NCBI RefSeq assembly: GCF_008369325.1
Contig: NZ_VOBI01000003.1
Span: 372,001-436,000 of the forward strand
DNA length: 64,000 bases
Source of the DNA: Pseudomonas sp. ANT_H12B
GTDB taxonomy: Bacteria; Pseudomonadota; Gammaproteobacteria; Pseudomonadales; Pseudomonadaceae
Reading direction: 5' to 3'
In this document: positions 8,068 through 16,340 of the stretch, piece by piece
Numbering within the stretch: the stretch's first letter is position 1
Layout: each line of letters opens with the position of its first letter
Notes under the pieces: model-generated
What the model saw: only the letters and a program-made list of their open reading frames with translations
What the model was told of the DNA's origin: nothing
Databases searched by the model: none
Program-made: the position numbers and the translations under genes

Positions 8068-9518
8068 TGCATTTGTCCGAGCTGAAAAAAGCGGGTCGCA
8101 GTCCGAACCTGCCGCTGAATATTTCACTGGCCGATGCCGCCGGGCCTGCCGAATTGCAGTTGCTCAGTTTGCTGCGGGTGTTGCCCGGGCAGCGCTATGT
8201 TGGCGCGGGCGTCTGGCGTGGGCGGCCGGTGCTGGCCAAGTTGTTGGTCGGCAGCAAAGCGGCGCGGCATTTTCAGCGGGAACTGCAAGGCGTGCGGTTA
8301 CTTGCTGCCCAAGGCCTGACTACGCCGCAACTGTTGGCAGATGGCTTGAAGGACGGCGAAGGCGGTTGGCTGCTGTTCGATTTCCTTGAAGGTGCCGAGA
8401 GCCTCGGGGATGCCTGGAAACAGGTCGAGCACCTGCCGATGCTGGCGGATGAGCAATCGGCGGTATTGGCTGATGCGCTGGGTGCGATTGGTCAGCTGCA
8501 CCGCAAGGGCTTGTGGCAGGAAGACCTGCATCTGGACAACCTGCTGCGTCAGGGCGGTCGGCTGTATTTGATCGATGGCGCGGGGATCTGCGCCGAAGCG
8601 CCGGGTCAGCCGTTGTCGCGGCAGAAAGTCCTGGAGAATCTCGGCGTGTTTTTCGCCCAGTTGCCCAAGTCGCTGGAGCCCCACACTGAAGAGTTGCTGG
8701 TGTATTACCTGTTGAGCAACGGCGAGCATGCCTTGCCGATGGAAGCGTTGCAGAAGCAGATCAACAAGGTTCGCACTTGGCGCCTCAAAGACTTTCTGAT
8801 CAAGGTCGGTCGCGAATGCACGCTGTTCAGCGTCCAGCGCGGAGCGTTCGGTTTGCGGGCGATTCGCCGCGAGGAAGACGCGGCGATGCAGCCTGTACTG
8901 GAGCAGGCCGATGCCTTGCTCGATCAGGGCCATCTGTACAAGACCGGCGGCGCGGCGAGCGTTGGCAAGGTTGAGGTGGGCGGCCGTACGCTGGTCATCA
9001 AACGCTACAACATCAAAGGTTTTGCCCACTGGCTCAAGCGCTTTTGGCGCCCGAGCCGGGCCTGGCATTCCTGGCGCGAAGGCAATCGGCTGGCGTTCCT
9101 CGGTATTGCCACGCCCAAGCCTTTGGCGTTGCTGGAGAAGCGTTTTCTGTGGCTGCGCAGTCGGGCTTATCTGGTGACCGAGTATTTGCCTGGGCCGGAC
9201 ATCATTGAGCGCTTTGCCCCTTACATTGAGAGCGGCGATGCGCCCGAGGCCGAGTTGTTGGCGCTGGATCATTTGTTTGCCGAACTGATTGGCGAACGGA
9301 TCAGTCACGGAGATTTCAAGGGGCATAACCTGTTCTGGCAGGATGATCGCTGGGCGCTGATTGATCTGGATTCGATGTGTCAGCACGCCTCGCTCAGCAG
9401 CTTCGCCCCGGCCTATGCGCGGGATCGGGCAAGGTTCATGCGTAACTGGCCTGAGAGCAGTGCACTGTATCAGGTCATTGATCAGCGACTTCCCAAAAAT
9501 GCCGACAACGCCGCGTAA
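8067..9518 (+). CDS. Tandem two-domain LPS kinase-like protein
   Basis: A 483-residue protein made of two consecutive WaaP/RIO-like kinase domains, matching the position of P. aeruginosa PA5006. Domain 1 (about residues 25-240) has the loop QEDLHLDNLL with Asp153 and LYLIDGAGI. Domain 2 (about 280-480) has HGDFKGHNLF with Asp416 and ALIDLDSM. Both domains therefore keep the catalytic and metal-binding aspartates and have N-lobe lysines (VLAKLL, LVIKRY). The ATG at 8067 overlaps the wapQ stop (TGATG). It is the last gene of this cluster and is followed by a terminator. The substrate is unknown, presumably LPS core. Confidence 0.85.
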   Translation: MHLSELKKAGRSPNLPLNISLADAAGPAELQLLSLLRVLPGQRYVGAGVWRGRPVLAKLLVGSKAARHFQRELQGVRLLAAQGLTTPQLLADGLKDGEGGWLLFDFLEGAESLGDAWKQVEHLPMLADEQSAVLADALGAIGQLHRKGLWQEDLHLDNLLRQGGRLYLIDGAGICAEAPGQPLSRQKVLENLGVFFAQLPKSLEPHTEELLVYYLLSNGEHALPMEALQKQINKVRTWRLKDFLIKVGRECTLFSVQRGAFGLRAIRREEDAAMQPVLEQADALLDQGHLYKTGGAASVGKVEVGGRTLVIKRYNIKGFAHWLKRFWRPSRAWHSWREGNRLAFLGIATPKPLALLEKRFLWLRSRAYLVTEYLPGPDIIERFAPYIESGDAPEAELLALDHLFAELIGERISHGDFKGHNLFWQDDRWALIDLDSMCQHASLSSFAPAYARDRARFMRNWPESSALYQVIDQRLPKNADNAA

Positions 9519-9549
9519 GTCGGAACTTGCCCACAACCCTGTAGTACCG

Positions 9550-9571
9550 AGCCCGCCTTGTGCGGGCTTTT
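9550..9571 (+). terminator. Rho-independent terminator of the waaF-kinase cluster
   Basis: AGCCCGC (9550-9556), a CTTGT loop and GCGGGCT (9562-9568) followed by a short T run. It sits about 30 bases after the tandem kinase stop, so it should end that transcript. Confidence 0.8.
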
Positions 9572-9684
9572 CGATGTCATGGGGACAGGTTTTTATGAAT
9601 CGTCCTACATGATCTACAGAGCCCGTGAACTGTGCCCTGAATAGCCGCGATGCTAGTTTGCCTTACGTTCACGGAGGGCAGATT

Positions 9685-10020
9685 TTGACGATAAAAATGA
9701 TGATGTTACTGAGCGCTTGTGCACTGGTTTTATCAGGCTGCGGGACCGCTGTTACGGTGCTGCAGGATGACGAGGATGCGGCTCGTAGCCTTAGAAAGCA
9801 AAAGACCTACTGTCAATCCATCCCGCGCATCTACAGCGGCCTGGCCTACGACTTTTGCGTATTGAACGCAGCGCCTGATCCCACGGGTATTCTTTTGCCG
9901 TTCGTATTAATGGATTTCACCCTGTCGGGTGTTTTCGATACCGTCCTCCTGCCCTATACGGTTTACCGCCAGGCTGCCGACGGCAATCTCAGCATTTACT
10001 GGAGGTCAGGCCGCGGATGA
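9685..10020 (+). CDS. YceK/YidQ-type small lipoprotein
   Basis: An exported lipoprotein of 111 residues. The start is taken as TTG at 9685 because a GGAGGG ribosome-binding site lies six bases upstream (9673-9678) and because it puts a clean signal peptide at the N-terminus: MTIKMMM, then a hydrophobic stretch, then lipobox LSGC. The mature part contains YSGLAYDFCVL and a hydrophobic LPFVLMDF...DTVLLPYTVY segment typical of the DUF1375 (YceK) family of unknown function. It stands alone between two LPS transcripts. Confidence 0.75.
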   Translation: MTIKMMMLLSACALVLSGCGTAVTVLQDDEDAARSLRKQKTYCQSIPRIYSGLAYDFCVLNAAPDPTGILLPFVLMDFTLSGVFDTVLLPYTVYRQAADGNLSIYWRSGRG

Positions 10021-10071
10021 GCAATGCCGCCTGCTTTCGCCCGGATCATCTTTACGGGGGTAATATGCGCT

Positions 10072-10101
10072 GGGTCATTCCCGCCATGTTTACGCTATAA
10101 T
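10072..10101 (+). promoter_or_regulatory. Candidate promoter for the carbamoyltransferase cluster
   Basis: A perfect TATAAT lies at 10096-10101 in the gap before the carbamoyltransferase gene. The -35 region at the right distance is weak (GGTCAT, 10073-10078), so the call rests mainly on the -10 box and the location. Confidence 0.4.
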
Positions 10102-10150
10102 CCCGCCCTTTAGCTGCCTCGCGCCCCTTGCGAAGGCACATTCATCTTTG

Positions 10151-10165
10151 AGGCGCGTTGCGCCT
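10151..10165 (+). other. Short stem-loop in the carbamoyltransferase leader
   Basis: AGGCGC (10151-10156), loop GTT, GCGCCT (10160-10165): a 6-bp hairpin about 28 bases before the GTG start. No T run follows, so it is a leader structure of unknown role rather than a terminator. Confidence 0.35.
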
Positions 10166-10193
10166 GCATGCAGACTAAAGAGGCTAGACCCCT

Positions 10194-11951
10194 GTGGCAT
10201 TGACGATTCTTGGCCTGTCCGGCGCCCTTAGCCATGATCCTTCCGCAGCCTTGTACATCGACGGCAAGCTGGTCGCGGCAGCTGAGGAAGAGCGCTTTGT
10301 GCGCGATAAACATGCAAAGAACCGCATGCCTTATGAGTCGGCGAAGTTCTGCCTCGAGCAGGCCGGTATCAAGCCGTCCGATGTTGATGTGGTAGCGATT
10401 CCATTCGCGCCGATCAGCCTGTTCGGCAAGGCTCGCTGGCACTACGCCAAGCGTTACTGGTACGCCCCGGACCGCGCGCTCGACGCGATCCTGATGGGTA
10501 ACCGTCGCTACAAGCGCTATCGCAACAAGATCGTCTGGTGCCTTGAGCAACTGGGCTTCGATCCGAAGAAAATCAAGATCGAGCCGGTCGAGCATCACCT
10601 GGCACACGCCTCAAGCGCCTACCACTGCTCCGGTTTCAAAGAGAAAACCGCGATCCTGGGGATCGATGGCAAGGGTGAGTACGCCACGACCTTTTTCGGT
10701 TACGGCGAAAACGGCAAGATCCACAAAATCAAGGAATTTTTCGATCCGGACTCCCTCGGCGGTCTGTACGGTGCGATCACCGAGTTCCTCGGTTTCGAGA
10801 TGCTCGACGGTGAGTTCAAGGTCATGGGCATGGCGCCGTACGGCGATGCCAGCAAATACGATTTCTCGCGCCTGGCCTCGTTCGAGAATGGCGAGCTGGT
10901 GATCAACACCGACTACGCTAACGTCATCGGCCTGCGTCGTTATAAAGAGAAGGGCAAAGGTTTCTACTTCTCGCCGAAGTTGATCGAGTGGCTGGGGCCC
11001 AAGCGCGAAGGCGACATCGCCGACGAGCCGTACATCCACTACGCCGCGAGCATGCAAGCGCTGTTCGAAAAGATCTCGCTGCAGATGATCGACTACTACC
11101 TGGGCGACGTGCTCAAGGAAACCGGCAAAATGGCTTACGCCGGCGGCTGTGCCTTGAACGTCAAGCTGAACCAGAAAATCATCGCTCGCGATGACGTCAA
11201 AGAGCTGTTCGTTCAGCCTGCGTCCGGCGATGCCGGTACAGCGGTCGGTGCGGCGGCTTATGTGTCTCACGCCCGTGGCGTGCCGGTCGAGAAGATGGAA
11301 CACGTCTACCTCGGCCCTTCCTACACCAACGAAGATGTACTGGCTGCGTGCGCCCGTCACCCGAGCAAGCCGGTATGGCGCAAGCTTGAGAACATGCCGG
11401 AAAACATCGCCAAGATCATGGTCGACGGCAACCCGGTGGCCTGGTTCCAGGGGCGCATGGAGTTCGGTCCGCGTGCCTTGGGTGGTCGTTCGATCATTGG
11501 TTGCCCGAGCGCCACCGGCGTGGCTGACCGCATTAACCACCAGATCAAGTTCCGCGAGCGCTGGAGGCCTTTCTGCCCGTCTATGCTCGACACCGTTGCA
11601 CCGCAGATGATCAAGATCGATCACCCGGCGCCATTCATGACCTTCACCTTTGAAGTGGCAGAAGAGTGGAAGACCCGCGTGCCGGAAGTCGTGCACGAAG
11701 ACGGCACCTCCCGGGCCCAGGTACTCAAGCGCGAATACAACCCGCGCTACTACGACATGATGAAGGCGCTGGAAGTACTGACCGGCAATGGCGTGTCGCT
11801 GAACACCTCGCTCAACCGTCGTGGCGAACCGATGATCTGCTCGCCGACGGATGCCCTGAACATGTTCTTCGGTTCCGATCTACAGTATCTGATCATGGAA
11901 GACATCCTGGTGGTCAAAGAGGGCGCCAACGCTTATGACACGCTCGGCTGA
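10194..11951 (+). CDS. NodU/CmcH-family carbamoyltransferase (LPS core)
   Basis: A 585-residue O-carbamoyltransferase, matching P. aeruginosa PA5005 by position. It probably places the 7-O-carbamoyl group on heptose II using carbamoyl phosphate and ATP. The N-terminal Kae1-like half shows LGLSGALSHDPSAALYIDG, AAEEERFVRDKH and the metal-binding histidines of VEHHLAHASSAYHCS near residue 145. The C-terminal half shows MEFGPRALGGRSI near residue 421 and SLNRRGEPMICSPTDAL near the end. Both regions are hallmarks of the family. The start is GTG at 10194. Its 3' end overlaps the next gene by 17 bases. Confidence 0.9.
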   Translation: MALTILGLSGALSHDPSAALYIDGKLVAAAEEERFVRDKHAKNRMPYESAKFCLEQAGIKPSDVDVVAIPFAPISLFGKARWHYAKRYWYAPDRALDAILMGNRRYKRYRNKIVWCLEQLGFDPKKIKIEPVEHHLAHASSAYHCSGFKEKTAILGIDGKGEYATTFFGYGENGKIHKIKEFFDPDSLGGLYGAITEFLGFEMLDGEFKVMGMAPYGDASKYDFSRLASFENGELVINTDYANVIGLRRYKEKGKGFYFSPKLIEWLGPKREGDIADEPYIHYAASMQALFEKISLQMIDYYLGDVLKETGKMAYAGGCALNVKLNQKIIARDDVKELFVQPASGDAGTAVGAAAYVSHARGVPVEKMEHVYLGPSYTNEDVLAACARHPSKPVWRKLENMPENIAKIMVDGNPVAWFQGRMEFGPRALGGRSIIGCPSATGVADRINHQIKFRERWRPFCPSMLDTVAPQMIKIDHPAPFMTFTFEVAEEWKTRVPEVVHEDGTSRAQVLKREYNPRYYDMMKALEVLTGNGVSLNTSLNRRGEPMICSPTDALNMFFGSDLQYLIMEDILVVKEGANAYDTLG

Positions 11952-13065
11952 ACGCCATGTGCTGCAGTTTTGTCACGGCTATGACGGGCCGTTTCTGGAC
12001 TGCGCACGGCAGTACGCCAGCCTGTTCGCGGGGACCGGTTATCGAGTGACCACAGTGTTTCTGACCGGGGCTGCCAATGTCGAAGTCGCCGCGAGCTGCG
12101 CTTCCGATGAAGTGTTGTTCATGGAATACAGCTCCAAGGCCATTCGTGGCCTGAAGCTGGGCGCCATCGGCGATCTGCGCAAGATCGTCGCCTCGCGCGA
12201 TTTCAGCTTCTGCATTGCTCACCGTTTCAAACCCGTTTATATCGCCTTGCTCGGTACTTCGTTGCCGGTGATTGGCGTGCATCACGCCTTTGACGATTAC
12301 AAGCGCGGCACCCGCAAACTCTTTGCGCATATCTTCCGCAAGCGCCTGAGCCTGCTCGGGGTTTCCGATGCGGTGCGCGACGACATGCGTCGTTGCCTGC
12401 CGAAATGGCCGGCCGGGCGGATTCAGACGCTCTATAACCGTATTGATGTGCAGGACCTGCAAATCAGTCAGGTGTCGGTTCGCGAAGCACGGGAAACCCT
12501 CGGCCTGGCGGCGGATGCCTGGATTGTCGGCAACGTCGGGCGACTGCATCCGGACAAGGACCAGGCCACGCTGCTGCACGGTTTCGCCGAGGCGTTGCCG
12601 GGTTTGCCCGTCAACAGCCAACTGGTGATTCTCGGTAGCGGGCGGCTGGAGCAGAACCTCAAGGCCCTGGCCCGCGAGCTGGGTATCGGCGATCGGGTGC
12701 TGTTCCTCGGCCAGGTCCCGGAGGCTCGTCGTTACTTTCGTGCCTTCGACGTGTTTGCCCTGAGTTCCGATCACGAGCCGTTCGGCATGGTGCTGCTGGA
12801 GGCCATGGCCGCCGGCGTTCCGTTGCTCGCCACCGCGTGTGGCGGGGCGAAGGAAGTGGTCGAGGGCGTTGGTATTCTGTTCCCGCTGGGCGATGCCGAA
12901 CACTTGGCTCAAGGGCTGCAACATCTGGCCGCGATGGACGAGCAGCAGCGTCGCCAGTGCGCCGAGCTGATGCTCGACCGCTTGCGTGAGCGTTTCTCCG
13001 ACCGCGCGGTGCGCGATGCTTTCTGGCGTTTGCCACACGTTTCCGAACTGGCACCGAGGGGCTGA
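11935..13065 (+). CDS. GT4 glycosyltransferase, WapH-like
   Basis: A 376-residue GT-B fold glycosyltransferase in the place of P. aeruginosa PA5004 (wapH), thought to add a glucose to the outer core. The donor-binding segment SSDHEPFGMVLLEAMAAGVPL has the E-x7-E signature of GT4, and NVGRLHPDKDQATLL precedes it. No signal peptide or transmembrane segment is seen, so it works on the cytoplasmic face. It overlaps the carbamoyltransferase by 17 bases and the next start by one, pointing to a single operon. Sugar specificity is not deducible. Confidence 0.85.
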   Translation: MTRSAERHVLQFCHGYDGPFLDCARQYASLFAGTGYRVTTVFLTGAANVEVAASCASDEVLFMEYSSKAIRGLKLGAIGDLRKIVASRDFSFCIAHRFKPVYIALLGTSLPVIGVHHAFDDYKRGTRKLFAHIFRKRLSLLGVSDAVRDDMRRCLPKWPAGRIQTLYNRIDVQDLQISQVSVREARETLGLAADAWIVGNVGRLHPDKDQATLLHGFAEALPGLPVNSQLVILGSGRLEQNLKALARELGIGDRVLFLGQVPEARRYFRAFDVFALSSDHEPFGMVLLEAMAAGVPLLATACGGAKEVVEGVGILFPLGDAEHLAQGLQHLAAMDEQQRRQCAELMLDRLRERFSDRAVRDAFWRLPHVSELAPRG

Positions 13066-13961
13066 TGCTCAACCGATTTCAAGGCTGGCGTGAACGTGGA
13101 TGGATGGTAGTCGACGCCCCGACATATGCCGAGGCCTGGCACCGTTATGGCGGCAGCGTCGCGACTCATCCGATGGTGGTCGAGCGGCTGGCGCAGTTGG
13201 CCGATATCCCTGTGCGCTATCTGGCCTGGGAGCAAAACGGTGAAGTCAAAGCCGCGATCCCGACCTGGGGTCGCGACCTCGCCCTGTCCAAGGATGTGCT
13301 CAAGCGCCGCGGTAAAAAAGGTCTGTTCGACCTCGGCAATGCCGAGTTCATCCTGCCGGCCGCTGCCGATGCACAAGCGCCGCTGCGTCATCGCGCACGC
13401 TATCTCTCTGCGCTGAGCGAAGGCCGCTTCACCGGCATCAAGTTACAAGCCGAACAACTGGCCATGGCTCGTACACCCGAAGAGCTGTCGAAGAAGTTTC
13501 GCTACAACCAGCGCCGCGAATTGCGATTGCTGGAAGAGGCGGGCGGCGTCGTGCGACCGGTCTCCGAGTTTTCCAGCAGCGAGCTGGCGACGATCTATTG
13601 CGACTTGTTCCAGCGCCGCTGGGGTTTTCCGGCGACAGGGGCCGAGCGCATGGCTGAGGTCATCGAGCTGCTGCGTGAGTTGCTTATCGGCTCGGTGATT
13701 TTCCTCAACGATGCGCCGATAGCGATTCAACTGGTGTATCGGGTCGAGGCGCCGCAGTGGATCAGCGTCGAGTACATCAATGGCGGCGTCGATCCCGAAA
13801 CCCGCGAATTCAGTCCAGGCAGTGTGTTGAGTTTTCTTAATACCCAAAGCGCCTGGGAGCATGCCCGGGCGCTGGACAAACCCTTGCGCTTTTCCTTCGG
13901 TCGCGCCGACCGCGAATACAAGGATCGCTGGTGCAATCCTGTACCGGTCTTCACCGTATGA
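13065..13961 (+). CDS. Mig-14 family protein (GNAT/FemX-like)
   Basis: A 298-residue protein of the Mig-14 family, known from Salmonella and Pseudomonas for roles in antimicrobial peptide resistance and, in P. aeruginosa PA5003, in LPS core-related phenotypes. Recognisable stretches are KKFRYNQRRELRLLEEAGG in the middle and FSPGSVLSFLNTQSAWEHA near the C-terminus, with a final RADREYKDRWCNP. The fold resembles FemX-type GNAT acyltransferases. The catalytic reaction is not established. It starts at the ATG overlapping the previous stop (TGATG) and overlaps the next gene. Confidence 0.8.
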   Translation: MLNRFQGWRERGWMVVDAPTYAEAWHRYGGSVATHPMVVERLAQLADIPVRYLAWEQNGEVKAAIPTWGRDLALSKDVLKRRGKKGLFDLGNAEFILPAAADAQAPLRHRARYLSALSEGRFTGIKLQAEQLAMARTPEELSKKFRYNQRRELRLLEEAGGVVRPVSEFSSSELATIYCDLFQRRWGFPATGAERMAEVIELLRELLIGSVIFLNDAPIAIQLVYRVEAPQWISVEYINGGVDPETREFSPGSVLSFLNTQSAWEHARALDKPLRFSFGRADREYKDRWCNPVPVFTV

Positions 13962-15403
13962 GGCAGCCCGTGAACCGCAAACAGCAACTGCTCAAGCGCC
14001 ATCGGCGCAACAAACGCATCGGCCTGTTGATCGCGCTGGTGCTGTTGATTGCCATCGGCGTGCTGGTGGCCTGGTGGTTGCCGCTGTTGCTCGCGGTTCT
14101 GGGCTGGATCGCCCATGAGGCGTGGTTTGCCGATCATTTGTTTTATTCACCCAAAGACGATTACCAGTACAGCTTTCCACCGTACACCCAGCAGCCCAAG
14201 GTTCACCTCGACGGCGAGCTTTTGCGCCTGGATGACGGCGTCATGCTGGTCGATAACGCCACGCTGGTAGTGGCACTACGGATCAAAAGCACCTGGCTGG
14301 GACGCTTTATCGACCCCGTGGTCGAGTTGTCGGGTGGCGATAATCCGGACCGACAAACCTTTGAGCGCGGTGTCGATGGCCTGCGTTACCTCAACCTCAG
14401 TGGGCAGGCGAACGTTCTGTCGCAAGGTGAACTACGTTTGCGCGGGCGTTTCTGTCGATTGATCGGCGAGCCGGTGCTGCGCGCGTTCGAACATCCCGAT
14501 TACCGTCGTCAACGGGTGATGGTGATCGCGCCCCACGCCGACGATGCGGAGCTGGCGGCCTACGGTTTGTACAGTCAGGCAGACGAAGCCTGGATCGTCA
14601 CCCTCACCGCCGGTGAAATCGAAGCTGAGCACTATCAGCAACTGGGGCTGAACAAGGCTGAAGCGGCACGCCTCAAGGGCCGACTGCGGGCCTGGGACAG
14701 TATCACCGTGCCGCGCTGGGCCGGGGTGCCCGAAGCCCATTGCGTGCAGTTGGGCTATTTCTGCCTGCAACTGGCGGCGATGCAGGCCGCTCCGGCCAAG
14801 CCGATGGGTTCTCGTGAAGCGGATCTGAACGACACTCAATTGTTCCGCCAGTTGAATCCCTTTGCCTTGCCGGGCGACGCCGATGGTGCGCCGACCTGGA
14901 ACAATCTGTTGGCCGATCTGCGCGAGTTGCTGTTGCGTGCGCGCCCTGAAGTCATCGTGTTACCGCACCCGACTCTCGATCCTCATCCAGACCACATTTG
15001 CGCCCACGAAGCGGTCCTTGAAGCGCTGCGAGGCCTGGAGTGGCAGCCGACCACATTGCTCGGTTACGCCAACCATCTGCACGACAACGATCGCTGGCCG
15101 ATGGGCGACGCGGGCCATGGCATCGCATTGCCGCCAGTCTTCGATTCGTCGGTGCCAATGCAGCCTTGCTGCCTGCCGATGCCGCTGGGTCTTCAGCGCG
15201 ATAAAGCCATGGCGCTGGGCATGATGCACGACTTGCAACCACCGATGCCGTTCAAGCGGCGCGTGCGACGGTTGATGCAGTGGCTCTTGGCCGGTAGAGT
15301 GCCGCCCATCTATGGAGAGAACGAGTTCTTTCGCAAGGCGGTCAGACGTCAGGAGTTGTTCTGGCTTCTGAAGCATGGCGAAACATCTGTGAAGCAGAAT
15401 TGA
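13958..15403 (+). CDS. dnpA: DnpA-like PIG-L/LmbE de-N-acetylase
   Basis: A 481-residue protein with a basic N-terminus, one or two hydrophobic segments at about residues 18-50, and a PIG-L/LmbE deacetylase domain. The zinc-binding PHADDAELAAYG lies near residue 190 and LDPHPDHICAHEAV supplies the second ligand set. It corresponds to P. aeruginosa PA5002 (dnpA), a de-N-acetylase linked to persister levels and to the LPS core locus. The start is ATG 13958, overlapping the mig-14-like stop (ATGA). A GTG at 13970 is an alternative. The N-acetyl sugar substrate is unproven. Confidence 0.82.
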   Translation: MRQPVNRKQQLLKRHRRNKRIGLLIALVLLIAIGVLVAWWLPLLLAVLGWIAHEAWFADHLFYSPKDDYQYSFPPYTQQPKVHLDGELLRLDDGVMLVDNATLVVALRIKSTWLGRFIDPVVELSGGDNPDRQTFERGVDGLRYLNLSGQANVLSQGELRLRGRFCRLIGEPVLRAFEHPDYRRQRVMVIAPHADDAELAAYGLYSQADEAWIVTLTAGEIEAEHYQQLGLNKAEAARLKGRLRAWDSITVPRWAGVPEAHCVQLGYFCLQLAAMQAAPAKPMGSREADLNDTQLFRQLNPFALPGDADGAPTWNNLLADLRELLLRARPEVIVLPHPTLDPHPDHICAHEAVLEALRGLEWQPTTLLGYANHLHDNDRWPMGDAGHGIALPPVFDSSVPMQPCCLPMPLGLQRDKAMALGMMHDLQPPMPFKRRVRRLMQWLLAGRVPPIYGENEFFRKAVRRQELFWLLKHGETSVKQN

Positions 15404-15443
15404 AGTACAACGCGGCTTAGCATGGCGGCGTTTTTAGCATTTA

Positions 15444-16340
15444 GTGAGTTTTTCTGTGATCAATCCATGCCCGCGCATTTTGTTTCTGATCCCGTATTTT
15501 GGCCAATGGCCATTCTGGATGCCGTTCTTCCTGGAGAGCTGCCGTCGCAATGCCGACATCGATTGGTTGCTGTTCAGTGATTGCGGGATTCCCGAGGATC
15601 TGCCGCCCAATGTCACCATCGAGACGATGATGTTCAGCGATTATTGTGGGCTGGTGTCCCAGCGGCTGAATATCGACTTTGCGCCGGATAATGCTTACAA
15701 GCTCTGCGACATCAAGCCCGCCCTGGGGCATATTCATGCCGACCGCTTGGACGGCTATGATTTCTGGGGCTTCGGCGATATTGATCTGGTGTATGGTGAC
15801 CTGCGAAGTTACTTCACCCCGGATCGGCTCGCCTCTTATGAGCTGTTCTCCACGCACGAGCGGCGGGTTGCCGGGCATCTTTGTCTGATGAGGAATAGCG
15901 CCCGCAAGCGTGAGTTGTTCATGCAGATCAAGGACTGGGAAACGCGGTTCACCGATCAGAAACACCACGCGCTGGACGAAGGTGCATTCAGTCGAATCTT
16001 CCTCTGGCGCAAAAATTTTCCCGAGCCTTTGTTCTCCCTGGTGGGCAAGCTCAACCCGTGGCGTCGACGCTGCGAATTCACCGAGGCGTTCAGCACTCCG
16101 GGTGGTTGCATCAAATGGCATGACGGCACAGATGATTTTCCGGTCCACTGGTCTTGGCGCAATGGCTGTTTAACTAATGATCGCGATCGCGATCGCCGGT
16201 TTCCGTATTTCCACTTTGTTTGCTGGAAGCGCAACGAGTGGTCACGGTTGCCTCAACCCGATCCGGCGGAGGTCAGGCGCATCGCTGCTGAACCCGCCTG
16301 GGTCATCGATGCGACTGGTTTTCACCGGGGAGAGTTATGA
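15444..16340 (+). CDS. DUF6625-like putative glycosyltransferase
   Basis: A 298-residue protein with no equivalent that I can place in the P. aeruginosa locus. It resembles the DUF6625 group: the N-terminus ILFLIPYFGQWPFWMPFFL, then YKLCDIKPALGHI, and YDFWGFGDIDLVYGDLR near residue 108, a DxD-like metal and nucleotide-sugar motif of GT-A folds. A GTG at 15444 is used as start, and another GTG 12 bases downstream is possible. It is flanked by the de-N-acetylase and an Ssg-like glycosyltransferase, whose ATG overlaps its stop, so a role in core or O-antigen glycan assembly is likely but inferred. Confidence 0.65.
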   Translation: MSFSVINPCPRILFLIPYFGQWPFWMPFFLESCRRNADIDWLLFSDCGIPEDLPPNVTIETMMFSDYCGLVSQRLNIDFAPDNAYKLCDIKPALGHIHADRLDGYDFWGFGDIDLVYGDLRSYFTPDRLASYELFSTHERRVAGHLCLMRNSARKRELFMQIKDWETRFTDQKHHALDEGAFSRIFLWRKNFPEPLFSLVGKLNPWRRRCEFTEAFSTPGGCIKWHDGTDDFPVHWSWRNGCLTNDRDRDRRFPYFHFVCWKRNEWSRLPQPDPAEVRRIAAEPAWVIDATGFHRGEL

